From contig CAWAZU010000025.1 in the NCBI GenBank assembly GCA_963786445.1, forward strand, positions 1 to 64,000: 64,000 bases of DNA, given 5' to 3'. Positions 39,701-49,088 of this stretch are shown piece after piece. The notes below the pieces were generated by a model that was not told where the DNA came from, made no database searches, and saw nothing but the letters and a program-made list of their open reading frames with translations. Positions within the stretch are counted from its first letter, which is position 1; each line of letters starts with the position of its first letter. A program made the position numbers and the translations under genes. This DNA comes from JAFKFJ01 sp963786445. Its GTDB lineage: Bacteria; Pseudomonadota; Alphaproteobacteria; Acetobacterales; Acetobacteraceae.

Positions 39701-42700
39701 CTCGCTCAGCGTGGTCACGTCGAACGTGGCCGCGGTGGCGGAGAGCGGACCGTCGAGGGTCAGCGGCTGGGCGTCGGCCGAGCGTGACGTTGCCGCCGAC
39801 GGTCAGGCTGCCGAGCGTGGCAATGTCGTTGGTGCTGGTGACATCCGCCAAGGCGAGGTCGCCGCCGATGGTGCCGAAGCCGGCGAGCGTGCCGGCGGTG
39901 ATGGTGGCGCCGGTCTCGCTGACCGTGCCGCTGCTGCCGAGCGCCAGCGTGCCGGTGCCGACATCGAGGCTGCCGGCGAGCGAAAGCGTCGGCGCCGACA
40001 GCGCCGCATTGGCCGCGCCGACCGGCCCGTTCACGCTCAGCGCGTGTGCATCGGCGAGCGTGAGGTTGCCGCCGACGGTCAGGCTGCCGAGCGTGGCGAT
40101 GCTGTTGCTGGCGCCGTCGAGCAGCAGGTCGCCGCCGATGGTGCCGGCGCCGACGGTGCCGCTGCCGGCCAGCGTGCCGGCGATGATGGTGGCGCCGCTC
40201 TCGCTGACCGTGCCGGCGCTGCCCAGCGCCAGCGTGCCGGTGCCGACATCGAGGCTGCCGGCGAAGCCGAGCGTGCCGGCCGACAGCGTCGCATCGGCGG
40301 CGCTGACCGGCCCGGCGACGTTCAGCGCGCCGCTCTCGGCCAGCGTCAGGTCGCCGCTCAGCGTCACCGAACCGAGCGTCGCGATGCTGTTGTGCGGCGC
40401 GGTGAGCACGAACAGCGTGCCGCTGCCGGCCAGCGTGCCGAGGCTGACGGTGGCGCCGGCGGCCTCGCTCAGCGTGGTCACGTCGAACGTCGCCGCGGTG
40501 GCGGAAATCGGTCCGTCCAGGGTCAGCGGCTGGGCGTCGCCGAGCGTGAGGCTGGTGGCGGTCAGGCTGCCGAGCACGTTGATGCTGTTGAGCGTGGAGC
40601 CGATGGCGATGCTGCCGCCGGCATCGGCCAGCAGCGTGCCGACCTTCAGCGCCGCGGCGTCGGTGATGCCGCCGAGGCTCAGCAGGTCGAGCGTGTCCAC
40701 GGTGCCGGTCAGGTCGATCGCCGCCGCGATCGTCACGCTGGCGGCGAGCGGCGTGCCGGTGATGCCGCCGATGGTCAGCGTGTCGGCGGTGAAGCCCGGC
40801 AGGTTCGTGCCGTTCAGCGACAATGTGCCGCCGGTCGCGCCGAGGCTGAACGCCTCGCTGGTGGAGAACGGCGCCAGGTCCACCGCGCCGCCGGTGGCCT
40901 CCAGGCTGGCGCCCGCGGCGGCGGCGAAATTGTCGGCGACCAGCGCGATGCGGCCGGCGGCATTGGCCGACAGCAGGGCGGTGCCGAAATTGAGCGTGTC
41001 GCCCGCGGCGGCGACGGTGACGGTGAGGTCGTTGCCCGTCAGCGTGCCTTGCAGCAGCATCGAGGTGGCGCTGGCCAGCACCAGGTCGCCGCCGGTCGCG
41101 GTGATGCCGTCGGCGACCGCGATGGTGTTGCCGGGGTTGCCGAGCGTGACCGCGCCGGCGGCGGCGCTGGCCGACAGCGTGGTCGCCGCGATGGTGCCGT
41201 CCGGCTCGCTGATGGCGCCGGCGGCGGTCAGCGACACCGTGCCGCCGGTCAGGCTGCCGGCGGTGTCCGGCGTGCCGGCGATGCCGATGGCGATCGAGTT
41301 GCCGGTGCCGGTGGCCTGCAGTGCCAGGGTTTTTGCGCTGCCGGCGCTGACCGCGCCCGCCACCGTCAGCGATGCGGCATCAACCAGCAGAAGGTTGCCG
41401 CCGACGCCGAGGCTGCCGAGCGCGGCGATGTCGTTGCTGCTGGTGACATCCGCGAGCAGGAGGTCGCCGGAGATGGTGCCGAAGCCGGCGAGCGTGCCGG
41501 CGGTGATGGTGGCGCCGGTCTCGCTGACCGTGCCGCTGCTGCCGAGCGCCAGCGTGCCGGTGCCGACATCGAGGCTGCCGGCGAGCGAAAGCGTCGGCGC
41601 CGACAGCGCCGCATTGGCCGCGCCGACCGGCCCGTTCACGCTCAGCGCGTGCGCATCGGCGAGCGTGAGGTTGCCGCCGACGGTCAGGCTGCCGAGCGTG
41701 GCAATGCTGTTGCTGGCGCCGTCGAGCAGCAGGTCGCCGCCGATGGTGCCGGCGCCGACGGTGCCGCTGCCGGCCAGCGTGCCGGCGATGATGGTGGCGC
41801 CGCTCTCGCTGACCGTGCCGGCGCTGCCCAGCGCCAGCGTGCCGGTGCCGACATCGAGGCTGCCGGCGAAGCCGAGCGTGCCGGCCGACAGCGTCGCATC
41901 GGCGGCGCTGACCGGCCCGGCGACGTTCAGCGCGCCGCTCTCGGCCAGCGTCAGGTCGCCGCTCAGCGTCACCGAACCCAGCGTGGCGATGCTGTTGTGC
42001 GACGCGGTGAGCACGAACAGCGTGCCGCTGCCGGCCAGCGTGCCGAGGCTGACGGTGGCGCCGGCGGCCTCGCTCAGCGTGGTCACGTCGAACGTGGCCG
42101 CGGTGGCGGAGAGCGGACCGGCGAGCGTGAGGCTGCCGTTGTCCACCAGCGTCAGGTTGCCGCCCGAAACGTCGAACGACCCCAGCGTGCCGATCGCGTT
42201 GTTGCTGCCGGCGAGTTTGACCGTGCCGGTGACGCCGCTGCTGCTCTCCAGCGTGCCGACGGTGAGGGTTCCGGTGCTGGCCTGGGTCACGCCGCCCGAA
42301 CTGGCGAGGTCGAGGGACGCGGCGGTGCCGGTGAGGCTGACCGCGCCGGCGATCGTCACGCCGTCGGCGGTCTGGCCGGTGAGGCCGCCCGCAGGCGTCA
42401 CCCGGCCGATGACGAGGGCGGTCGCCGATCCGATCTGGCCAAGCAACGTCGTATCGACGCCGAGCGTGCCGCTGCTGCTGGCCGCGCCGAGGGCTGCGGC
42501 AACATGGGTGGAGAACGGCGCGATCTCGAGCGTGCCGGGGGAGTCGAGCGTGCTGCCGGTGATCTCGGCGAGATTGTCGGCGACCAGCGAGATGCGGCCG
42601 CCGGCGGCGTTCAGCGTCAGCGTGGCCGGAATCGCCGCGGTGATCGGCGGGCCCGTCACTTCAGGGCTGCCGATCGACAGCGTGCCGCCGGCCAGCGCCG

Positions 42701-45002
42701 CCGCGATGAAGATGTTGTTGCCGCCGACCGTGCCGTCGAGGGTGACGTTCAGCGTGTCGGCCAGCACCACGTCGCCGCCGGTGGCGGTGACGTTGCCGAT
42801 CTCGCCGATGAAGTTGCTGGTGTTGGCGAGTGTGATGCCGCCGGCGCTGGCGGTGGCGTCGAGCGAGACGGCGGCGACGATGCCGCCGGTCTGCGCGATG
42901 CTGGCGGCGTTCAGCGACATCACGGTGCTGGTGACGCCGGCTGCGAGTGTCAGGGAGCCGGTGGTGGTCAGGTCCAGGAACGCGGCGGCGGTGAGGCTGC
43001 CGCCGCCGGCCAGCAGCGCGCCGGCGACGGTGAGGTCGTGGGTGTCGTCGAGCGTGATGTTGCCGCCGGCGGTGATGGCGCTCAACGTGCCGATGGCATT
43101 GTGGCTGCTGGTGAGCAGCAGGTTGCCGGTGATGCCGCTGCCGCTCTGCAGCGTCGTCGCCGCGATCGCGCCGGAAGCGGTTTGCGTCACGTCGCCCTGG
43201 GCACTCACGTCGAGCAGCGTGACGCCGGTGACATGCGCCGCGCCGAACGCGACGCCGCCGCCGGCGGCGGCAATGGTCAGCGTGCTCGCGCCCAGCGTCG
43301 CCCCGTCGAGATCGATGCCGCCGCCGTGCGACTCCAGCACGAGGCCGCTCCAGCCCCCGATCGACGCGCCGGCTGCCATCGCCAGGCCGCCGGTGCCGCC
43401 CACCGAACCCGACAGCGTCTCGCCGGCGTCCAGCGTCAGCGTGCTCGCCGCGACCGCGGCACTCAGCGTCACGCCCGCATCGACCTGCAGGTTGCCGCCG
43501 GACTGCAGCGTGACGTTCACGGACTTGGTGAAGGCGACCGGCTGCTGCACTTCCAGCAACGTGCCGGCCTGCAGCGTGATGTTGCCGGTGAGGTTGCCGA
43601 GCGCCGTCGCGTCCACCGTGTCGGTGCCGGTCGGGTCCAGCAAGTAGGATACGCTGCCGGGGTTGGTGATGGTCGGCGAGGTGCCGGTGCCGATGTCGAG
43701 CGTCGCGGGATCGAACAGCACGCTGCCCGGCGTGCCGGCGGGTGCGCTCACGTCGATCGTGCCGGCGAACCCCAGGTCGTTGCCCGATGCCTCGACGGTG
43801 CCGCCGTTGCCGCCCCGGGCGCCGCCGCGCGCGCTGATGGTGCCGTCCATCACCGTCAGCCCGCTCGACAGCACCGCGACGTGCCCGCCGTCGCCCGCCC
43901 GCGTCGCATTCGCGGCGATCCGCGCACCTGCCTGCACCACCGTCGCCGCCGACTGCGCAGCGCCCGCGACCGAAGGACCGCCGGAGGCGCGCGCCAGCGT
44001 CGTGCCCACCGCCACCACGCCGCCGCCTTGCGTCCCGGAGGCGTCGAGCCGGGCGGTGGCGGCGAGCGTCGCCGTGCCGCTCGGCAGCACCGCGATCTGG
44101 CCGCCCTCGGTGCCGGTCACGGCGAGCTGTCCGGTCACCTGGATGTCGCCGCCGATGCCGTCGAGCACGATGGTGCCGCCCGGCGCGCCGCTGGCCGAGG
44201 CGGAGATGCGGCCGCCGGCCTCGACCAGTTCCTGCACCAGGCCGTCGGCGGCGCGCGCGGTGAGCTGCACCGTGCCGCCCTGTGCCAGGATGGTGCCGCT
44301 GTTGGTGACCAGCGCGGTCGCACCGTTCGGCGCCTGCGTCACCTGGTTGGTCACGTCGAGGGCGACCAGCCCGTCGCCGTAGAGGTCGAGGGTCGCGGTG
44401 CGGGCGCCGGCCAGCACGACATGGCCGAACTTCGCTGCGATGACGCCGGAATTGGCGACCTGCGGCGCCACCAGCGCGGCCAGCCCCGCCTGTTTGATGG
44501 TGATCGTGCCGGCATTGACGATCGCGGCACCGGGATGCGCCGGCTGCGTGAACGCCATGCGCCCGGCCATGAAGTCCTGGTCGGCCATGCCGGCGGCGGA
44601 GGCGACGAAGCCGGCGGCGTTGACCTGCGCGCCGCGATAGAAGGTGATGCCGTCCTGGTTGATCAGGATGACCTGGCCGTTGGCGTCGATCCGCCCGGCG
44701 ATCTGCGACGGGTTGGGGCCGGTGACGCGGTTGAGCGCGACCGCGCTGGCGCTCGGCTGGCGGAAATCGACGCTCTGCTGCGCGCCGACATTGAAGCTCT
44801 GCCAGTTGATCGCGGCGCGCTGGCTCGACTGCGTGATGGTGGTGGCGCTGCTGCTCCGGCTGATCGCGGCGCTGCCGGCGACCACGGCGCCGCCCATCGG
44901 CCGTGCGTTCGGCGCCGGCTGGGCGCCCGCCAGCTGCGGCAGCGCCAGCAACGCGGTGCCGGCGAGCAGCGCGGCACGGAACGAGGCTTGCGCGGAAGGC
45001 AT
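30752..45002 (-). CDS. Giant two-partner-secretion exoprotein TpsA (filamentous haemagglutinin type), seven one-base frame breaks
   Basis: About 4,750 codons. Residues 1-27 form a signal peptide; the TPS domain follows with the hallmark NPSQIAGRIDANGQVILIN and GAQVNAAGFVAS. The rest is a beta-helical repeat field built from units such as NSIATLGSLTVGGNLTLADA and GTLALGSSGTVSESGA. The C-terminus has the VRLNNCALHSVDCV and DDDLLLPIVSDNDY elements seen in alphaproteobacterial haemagglutinins. Frame breaks lie near 39779, 37484, 36712, 35313, 35203, 33870 and 33820. All seven act as single-base insertions, and removing them makes the length divisible by three. The gene is transcribed after tpsB, 13 bp downstream. 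It may be an intact adhesin with sequencing errors; true inactivation is less likely but not excluded. Confidence 0.85.
36917..42120 (-). repeat. 2.37 kb tandem duplication inside tpsA (about 2.2 copies)
   Basis: The block starting at 36917 recurs at an offset of 2,368 bp (39285) and again, partly, near 41652. Identity between copies is nearly complete over ~2.8 kb, including a distinctive stretch coding for AGSAKTLALQATGTGNSIA and other non-repetitive parts. Homology ends sharply at 39753/42120. Each offset spans one suspected extra base; after removing it the period is 2,367 bp = 789 codons, exactly in frame. This indicates a recent duplication of a 789-residue segment of the exoprotein shaft. 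Confidence 0.88.
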
Positions 45003-45015
45003 AATGGTTATTCCC

Positions 45016-46755
45016 CTAAAACCGTGCCAGCACGCGCCAAAAGAACGCCGACGGTACCAGCGGCTTGACGCTGACGCTGGTGCCGGTCGGGTATCGGTTG
45101 AGCCGCGCCAGCCCGGTCAAGTCGATCTCGGCATAGCGGGTCGCGGTGATGCGCACGCCGCCGCCTGCCGAGTTGATATGGATCTGCAGCGACTCCCGGT
45201 CGTTCTGCCAGTCCTCGCCCCAGTCGTAGAATGCGTAGAATTGCGTGGGCACCCGCTCGGAAATGCCGAAGGCGCCGAGATTGATGCTGGTGTCGAGCTG
45301 CAGTTCGGCGGTCGCCGCCAGCGCCTTGTCGCCCGACACCTCGCCCGAATAGTAGCCGCGGGTGAATTGCAGCCCGCCGAGATAGAATTGCTCGGCCGGC
45401 GGCAGCACCTGCGGACTCCATTGGCCGGTGACCAGCCCGAGCAGCGAGACGGTGGCGTCCTGCCAGGGCGAGAACAGCACCTGCGTGCGGCTGAGCAGGC
45501 CATCGACCTTCATGAAATCGATGCGCTCGCCGGGGCGCGGCAGGTTGGCGCCGCCATCGGCGGAGGCGCCGAGCATCGGCAGCCCCTGCGACAGCCGCAC
45601 CGTCATCGTGTTCACCGCCGAATGGTCGCCGCCGAGCAGCACGTCGGAGCGCACGTAGGTTGCGCCGATCCGTGCCACCCGCAGCGAATCGGCGCTGGTG
45701 CTGGCGGCGGTGTGGATCTCGGTGTCAATGGCATCTAAGCTGATGGCGAGGTTGAGCGTCTGCTGCCGCGCGCGGATCAGCGGATAGGTGAAGGCGCCGC
45801 CGAACACGGTGGTGATGCCGCGGTAGTTCTCCGCCGCCAGCGCGCCGGTCGGCACGGCGATCCCGTCGCCGCCATAGAGCTTGAACTTGAGGCCCGAGTT
45901 GCCGAGGAACACCTCGGTGGACGCCTGCCCGAAGGTCTGGCTGTTGAGCCAGGTGTGGTACAGCGAGATCTGCGTCTGCTCGCCGTATTCGGTGAAGCTG
46001 TTGAGGTTGGCGACCAGCAGCGACTCGACCGGCCCGGTGTAGGGCGAGGCGTAGTTGTCGCTGGTGGCCAGCCCGCCGATCGGGGCGCGGCTGACCTCGG
46101 CGATCAGGTTGAGCGCCCCCGGTTCCTCGGTGGAAGGCTGCAGCACGGCGTGCAGCGTGACGCCGGGAACGTCCTGCGCCAGCAGCAGGTAGCGCTCCAG
46201 CGTCGCCTCGTCGATCGGCGTCTTCTCGGTCAGCCGCTTGAGGAAGCGCAGCACCTGCACGCCGGCCGGGCCGATGTCGCGCGACAGCTTGACGCTGGCG
46301 ATGCGCCCCTCGGTGACCACGAAGCGCAGCGCGCCGGCGGCGTCGATGCTGGCCGAGACGGCGCTGAGCACGTAGCCGTCGCCGCGGTAGCGCTGCAGGA
46401 TCGCCTGCCGCGCCGCCTCGATCTTCGCCAGCTTCACGGCGGGGCCGACCAGGCCCTGCGCCAGCGCCGCGATGGCCGGGCGCGGATAGGCGGTGACGCC
46501 CTCGACCGCGACCGAGGTAATGCGCACCATCGCGTTCGGCGTAGCGGCAACCGCCGGCGCGCCGGGCGCCGCGGGCAGGGCCACCGGCGGCGGCTGCTCC
46601 GGCAGCACGCGCGGCAATGGCGAGCCGGGCGGCACCGCCTGCAGCGCCCCGGGCGGGATCTGCGCCACGGCCGGCAGCGCCGCGCCGCCGATGCCGCCGA
46701 GCAGCAGCACGCCGCGCAAAGCAAACGCCCGCCACGCACTCCTGACGCTGGCCAC
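45016..46755 (-). CDS. ShlB/FhaC/HecB-family outer-membrane transporter TpsB
   Basis: A 579-residue outer-membrane protein. A signal peptide (about 1-31) is followed by a Pro-rich linker, two POTRA domains (about 75-230, with ITSVAVEGVTAYP and LRFVVTEGRIASV) and a 16-strand barrel. FLGNSGLKFK, LGGLQFTRGYYSGEVSGD (the V/T-R-G-Y motif on the L6 loop) and a terminal phenylalanine fit the family. It exports the neighbouring TpsA, whose gene starts 13 bp downstream. No ATG overlap; the pair is the classic tpsB-tpsA order. Confidence 0.93.
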   Translation of the reverse strand: MASVRSAWRAFALRGVLLLGGIGGAALPAVAQIPPGALQAVPPGSPLPRVLPEQPPPVALPAAPGAPAVAATPNAMVRITSVAVEGVTAYPRPAIAALAQGLVGPAVKLAKIEAARQAILQRYRGDGYVLSAVSASIDAAGALRFVVTEGRIASVKLSRDIGPAGVQVLRFLKRLTEKTPIDEATLERYLLLAQDVPGVTLHAVLQPSTEEPGALNLIAEVSRAPIGGLATSDNYASPYTGPVESLLVANLNSFTEYGEQTQISLYHTWLNSQTFGQASTEVFLGNSGLKFKLYGGDGIAVPTGALAAENYRGITTVFGGAFTYPLIRARQQTLNLAISLDAIDTEIHTAASTSADSLRVARIGATYVRSDVLLGGDHSAVNTMTVRLSQGLPMLGASADGGANLPRPGERIDFMKVDGLLSRTQVLFSPWQDATVSLLGLVTGQWSPQVLPPAEQFYLGGLQFTRGYYSGEVSGDKALAATAELQLDTSINLGAFGISERVPTQFYAFYDWGEDWQNDRESLQIHINSAGGGVRITATRYAEIDLTGLARLNRYPTGTSVSVKPLVPSAFFWRVLARF

Positions 46756-46894
46756 TGATCACCCCCGATTGAGGCCGCACCCTTCGCGATTACGTGAGAT
46801 ACGTCAACGGAATTCTTGCGTTTGCGTCCCATCCCTGCGGAAAACGCAGTCGCCGTGGCGCCCGCACCCGGCTGCATTTTGCCGCTGGAAGGCC

Positions 46895-46900
46895 TAATAT
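46895..46900 (+). promoter_or_regulatory. Possible -10 element (TAATAT) for the DUF4337 gene
   Basis: TAATAT lies 28 bp before ATG 46929; no strong -35 is visible upstream. Between it and the start codon, 46903-46908 (CGCGGG) pairs with 46914-46919 (CCCGCG) around a GCGAA loop, and the G-rich ribosome site begins at the end of this stem, so the hairpin might tune translation. Confidence 0.3.
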
Positions 46901-46928
46901 CGCGCGGGGCGAACCCGCGGGGGGACGG

Positions 46929-47501
46929 ATGAAGATCGAGGAACACACCGAGCACGCCGAGCATGCGCACGAGCATGGCAACAAGAACGCGGCGCTGCTG
47001 ATCGCGGTGCTGGCGGCGATCCTGGCGATCTGCGAGCAGCAGGCCAAGCGCGCCGACATCGCGGTGGACGAGAGCGCGATCTCGGCCGCCGACACCTGGA
47101 ACCAGTACCAGGCGAAATCGATCCGCTCGGCGCTGTCGCACGACCTCCAGGACTTTGCCGCCTCGCTCGACGTGCCGGGAGATGCCGCCAAGGCGAAGCT
47201 GCGCGCCGACTACCTCAAGCGGATGGCCTCCGACCAGCAGCACTACGAGAAGGACCCCGGCAGCGGCAAGGCGGCGCTCGCCGTGCGCGCCCGCGGCTAC
47301 GAGACGGAGCGGCAGGAGAGCCTGGAGCGCGCCCACACCTACGACAACTCCGCGGCTTCGCTGGAGCTGGGCATCGTGCTGTCCACCGCCTCGGTGATCA
47401 CCTCGTCGAAGCTGCTGCTGCGCTTCGGCTTCGTGATGGGCGCGATCGGCGTGGTGCTGGGGCTGTTCGGCGCCATCGCGCCGGGGCTGGTGGTGTTCTG
47501 A
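46929..47501 (+). CDS. DUF4337 domain-containing membrane protein
   Basis: A 190-residue protein of unknown function. A His/Glu-rich start (EEHTEHAEHAHEHGNKN) is followed by TM1 (about 21-36), a helical polar region with A-D-T-W-N-Q-Y-Q-A-K-S and a Tyr/Glu-rich segment, and two C-terminal hydrophobic helices (about 145-190). This fits the DUF4337 family, common in proteobacteria and cyanobacteria without known role. The His-rich N-terminus could bind metal. ATG 46929 follows GGGGGGA. It is divergent from tpsB and convergent with the methyltransferase (1 bp apart). Confidence 0.85.
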   Translation: MKIEEHTEHAEHAHEHGNKNAALLIAVLAAILAICEQQAKRADIAVDESAISAADTWNQYQAKSIRSALSHDLQDFAASLDVPGDAAKAKLRADYLKRMASDQQHYEKDPGSGKAALAVRARGYETERQESLERAHTYDNSAASLELGIVLSTASVITSSKLLLRFGFVMGAIGVVLGLFGAIAPGLVVF

Positions 47502-47502
47502 G

Positions 47503-48582
47503 CTACCCCTGCCGCCGCAGCGCCAGCAGGTGGCTGCGGTAGCGCACGGCGGCGCGGTCGTGCAGCCGCGTCTGCCACGGGAAGGCGGCGTCTTCGCCCA
47601 GCACCGCCAGCCCCGGCACCGACTGCGGATGCGCCCCCTCGGTCAGCAGCGTGCGCAGGAACGGCTCGGCCGCGCCGCGGTGCCCGGCGCGCTGCGAGTG
47701 ACCGCCGATCCAGGTCTCGACCGGCGTGGCGCGGGTGGACCAGTCATAGGGGGTGGCCAGCAGCAGCCGCCCGCCCGGCGCCAGCGCCGCCGCCAGTTCG
47801 GCGAGCAGCCGCGCCGGTGCCGCCACGCAGTCGAGCAGGTTAAGGGCGGCGACGAGGTCGGCGCCGCCCGGCGCGAACGGCAGGGCCAGCGCATCGCAGG
47901 CCCAGAAATCCACCCGCTCGGCCCCCGGCGGATCGACCGGGAAGCACCGCCGGTCGTAAACCAGGCCGACGCGCCGGCGCGGATAGGCGATGCCGCCCCT
48001 GAGCGCCCCCTGCGCCAGCCGCAGCAGGGCGAGGTTGAGGTCGAGGCCGAGCACCAGCGCGCCGGGCTGGCGCGCGGCGAGGTCGAAGGCGGTGCGTCCG
48101 GCGCCGCAGCCGAGGTCCAGCACAAGCCCGGCCGCGTCCGGCCGCCCGGCCAGATCGAGCAGCCGCGCCAGGCAGCGCCGCACCGCACCCGGCGCAGCGT
48201 CCTCCGCCGGCGGCTCCGCCGGGTCGAGATCGGCCCAGCCGTCCCAGGCATAGGTGGACAGCGTCTGGCGCAGCGTGTCGAACCAGCTCCCCGGGCCGAT
48301 CGCGTCGCCGAGCAGGCTTTCCAGCGCCGGGTCCAGGTCCTGGCGCAGCATCAGCTCGATGCCGCGCTCGGCGAGCAGTGCGCGCAATCCGGGCAGGATC
48401 AGCGGAATGCCGTCGATGATCGGGTATTCCTGCTGGCAGGACGGGCAGTGCAGGATGCCGGCGAGCACGTCCTCGCCGTGCTCGGCGCGGATGTCGGCGA
48501 GCACCAGCGCGTGGCGGCCGGCGCCCTCAGCGGCGCAGCGCGGGCAGTGCGGGGCGAAGGCGGCGAAGTGGCGGCGGCGCAC
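47503..48582 (-). CDS. Class I SAM-dependent methyltransferase with Trm112-like zinc ribbon
   Basis: A 359-residue protein. The N-terminal ~60 residues carry paired cysteines (CPRC and CPSC) and YPIIDGIPLIL, a Trm112-type zinc ribbon. The methyltransferase domain (about 145-290) has motif I VLDLGCGAGRTAFDLA, the acidic loop LGLDLN and the motif IV region NLLDCVAAP. GTG at 48582 lies 6 bp after the PAAR gene stop, so they are cotranscribed. The substrate is unknown; modification of a T6SS component or an unlinked metabolite is equally open. Confidence 0.84.
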   Translation of the reverse strand: MRRRHFAAFAPHCPRCAAEGAGRHALVLADIRAEHGEDVLAGILHCPSCQQEYPIIDGIPLILPGLRALLAERGIELMLRQDLDPALESLLGDAIGPGSWFDTLRQTLSTYAWDGWADLDPAEPPAEDAAPGAVRRCLARLLDLAGRPDAAGLVLDLGCGAGRTAFDLAARQPGALVLGLDLNLALLRLAQGALRGGIAYPRRRVGLVYDRRCFPVDPPGAERVDFWACDALALPFAPGGADLVAALNLLDCVAAPARLLAELAAALAPGGRLLLATPYDWSTRATPVETWIGGHSQRAGHRGAAEPFLRTLLTEGAHPQSVPGLAVLGEDAAFPWQTRLHDRAAVRYRSHLLALRRQG

Positions 48583-48588
48583 CCCCGG

Positions 48589-48978
48589 TCAGCCGCCGAT
48601 CATCACGGTCGGGCAGCCGGGCGGGATGATGGTGCCGCTGGGGCCGGGGATCGGGCCGACGCAGGCCACATGCGTGGTCGAATCGCCCGCTCGCGCGGCG
48701 GGCAGCTTGCCGATCATCACCGTCGCCGATCCCTTGGCGATCATGCCCGGCCCGCCCGGCACGCAGCCGGGGATGTTGCAGGGCTGCGTCTGGTCGGTGG
48801 CGCGGGCGGCGAAGGCGCCGCCGATCTTCACGGTCGGGCAGCAGGGCGGGATGATTTCGAGCGGCATCGGCGGATGCGGCATGGGCGTCGGCACCAGCGC
48901 CGCCGGATGCATCGGCGCGTGGCAGTGCGGACCTTCCTGCAGCACCTTGTCGCCCGCACGGGCGGCCGGTGGACACAT
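48589..48978 (-). CDS. PAAR domain-containing protein (T6SS spike tip)
   Basis: A 129-residue PAAR protein from ATG 48978 (MCPPAARAGDKVLQEGPHCH). Repeats of the pattern P-x-C-P-T-V-x-I-G-G and ATVMIGKLPAARAGDSTTH build the cone that caps VgrG, with His/Cys residues for the tip zinc. The region is Pro/Cys-rich as usual, and no effector domain is fused. It is transcribed with the downstream methyltransferase and divergently from the Leu/Ala-rich gene. A longer ORF from 49026 is possible but starts outside the PAAR pattern. Confidence 0.9.
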   Translation of the reverse strand: MCPPAARAGDKVLQEGPHCHAPMHPAALVPTPMPHPPMPLEIIPPCCPTVKIGGAFAARATDQTQPCNIPGCVPGGPGMIAKGSATVMIGKLPAARAGDSTTHVACVGPIPGPSGTIIPPGCPTVMIGG

Positions 48979-49062
48979 GGCTTCAGCCCTTTCGCAGACC
49001 GGCTGCGAGCCTAGCGCACCAGACACCCTGCGGTCGAGCGCGACGCGGCGCGGCGGGGCCGT

Positions 49063-49068
49063 TATGAT
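49063..49068 (+). promoter_or_regulatory. Possible -10 element (TATGAT) for the Leu/Ala-rich gene
   Basis: TATGAT lies 20 bp before ATG 49089, with GGAGG at 49077-49081 seven bases from the start. A transcript would begin just upstream of the ribosome site. No good -35 is seen. The same hexamer precedes both OmpA genes. Confidence 0.25.
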
Positions 49069-49088
49069 GCCGCCACGGAGGTCCGCGC

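Noticed and set aside
34000..43000. CRISPR-like array in the strongly repetitive stretch
   Set aside because: The repeats have no uniform short direct repeat with unique spacers; they are coding beta-helix units of tpsA with variable length.
37500..45068. A very long open frame on the plus strand opposite tpsA (about 2,500 codons), with other long ones nearby
   Set aside because: It is the antisense shadow of the repetitive G+C-rich tpsA gene; its protein is made of Ser/Val/Pro or Arg/Gly/Ala monotony with no domain, while the minus strand carries the signal peptide, TPS domain and C-terminal signature.
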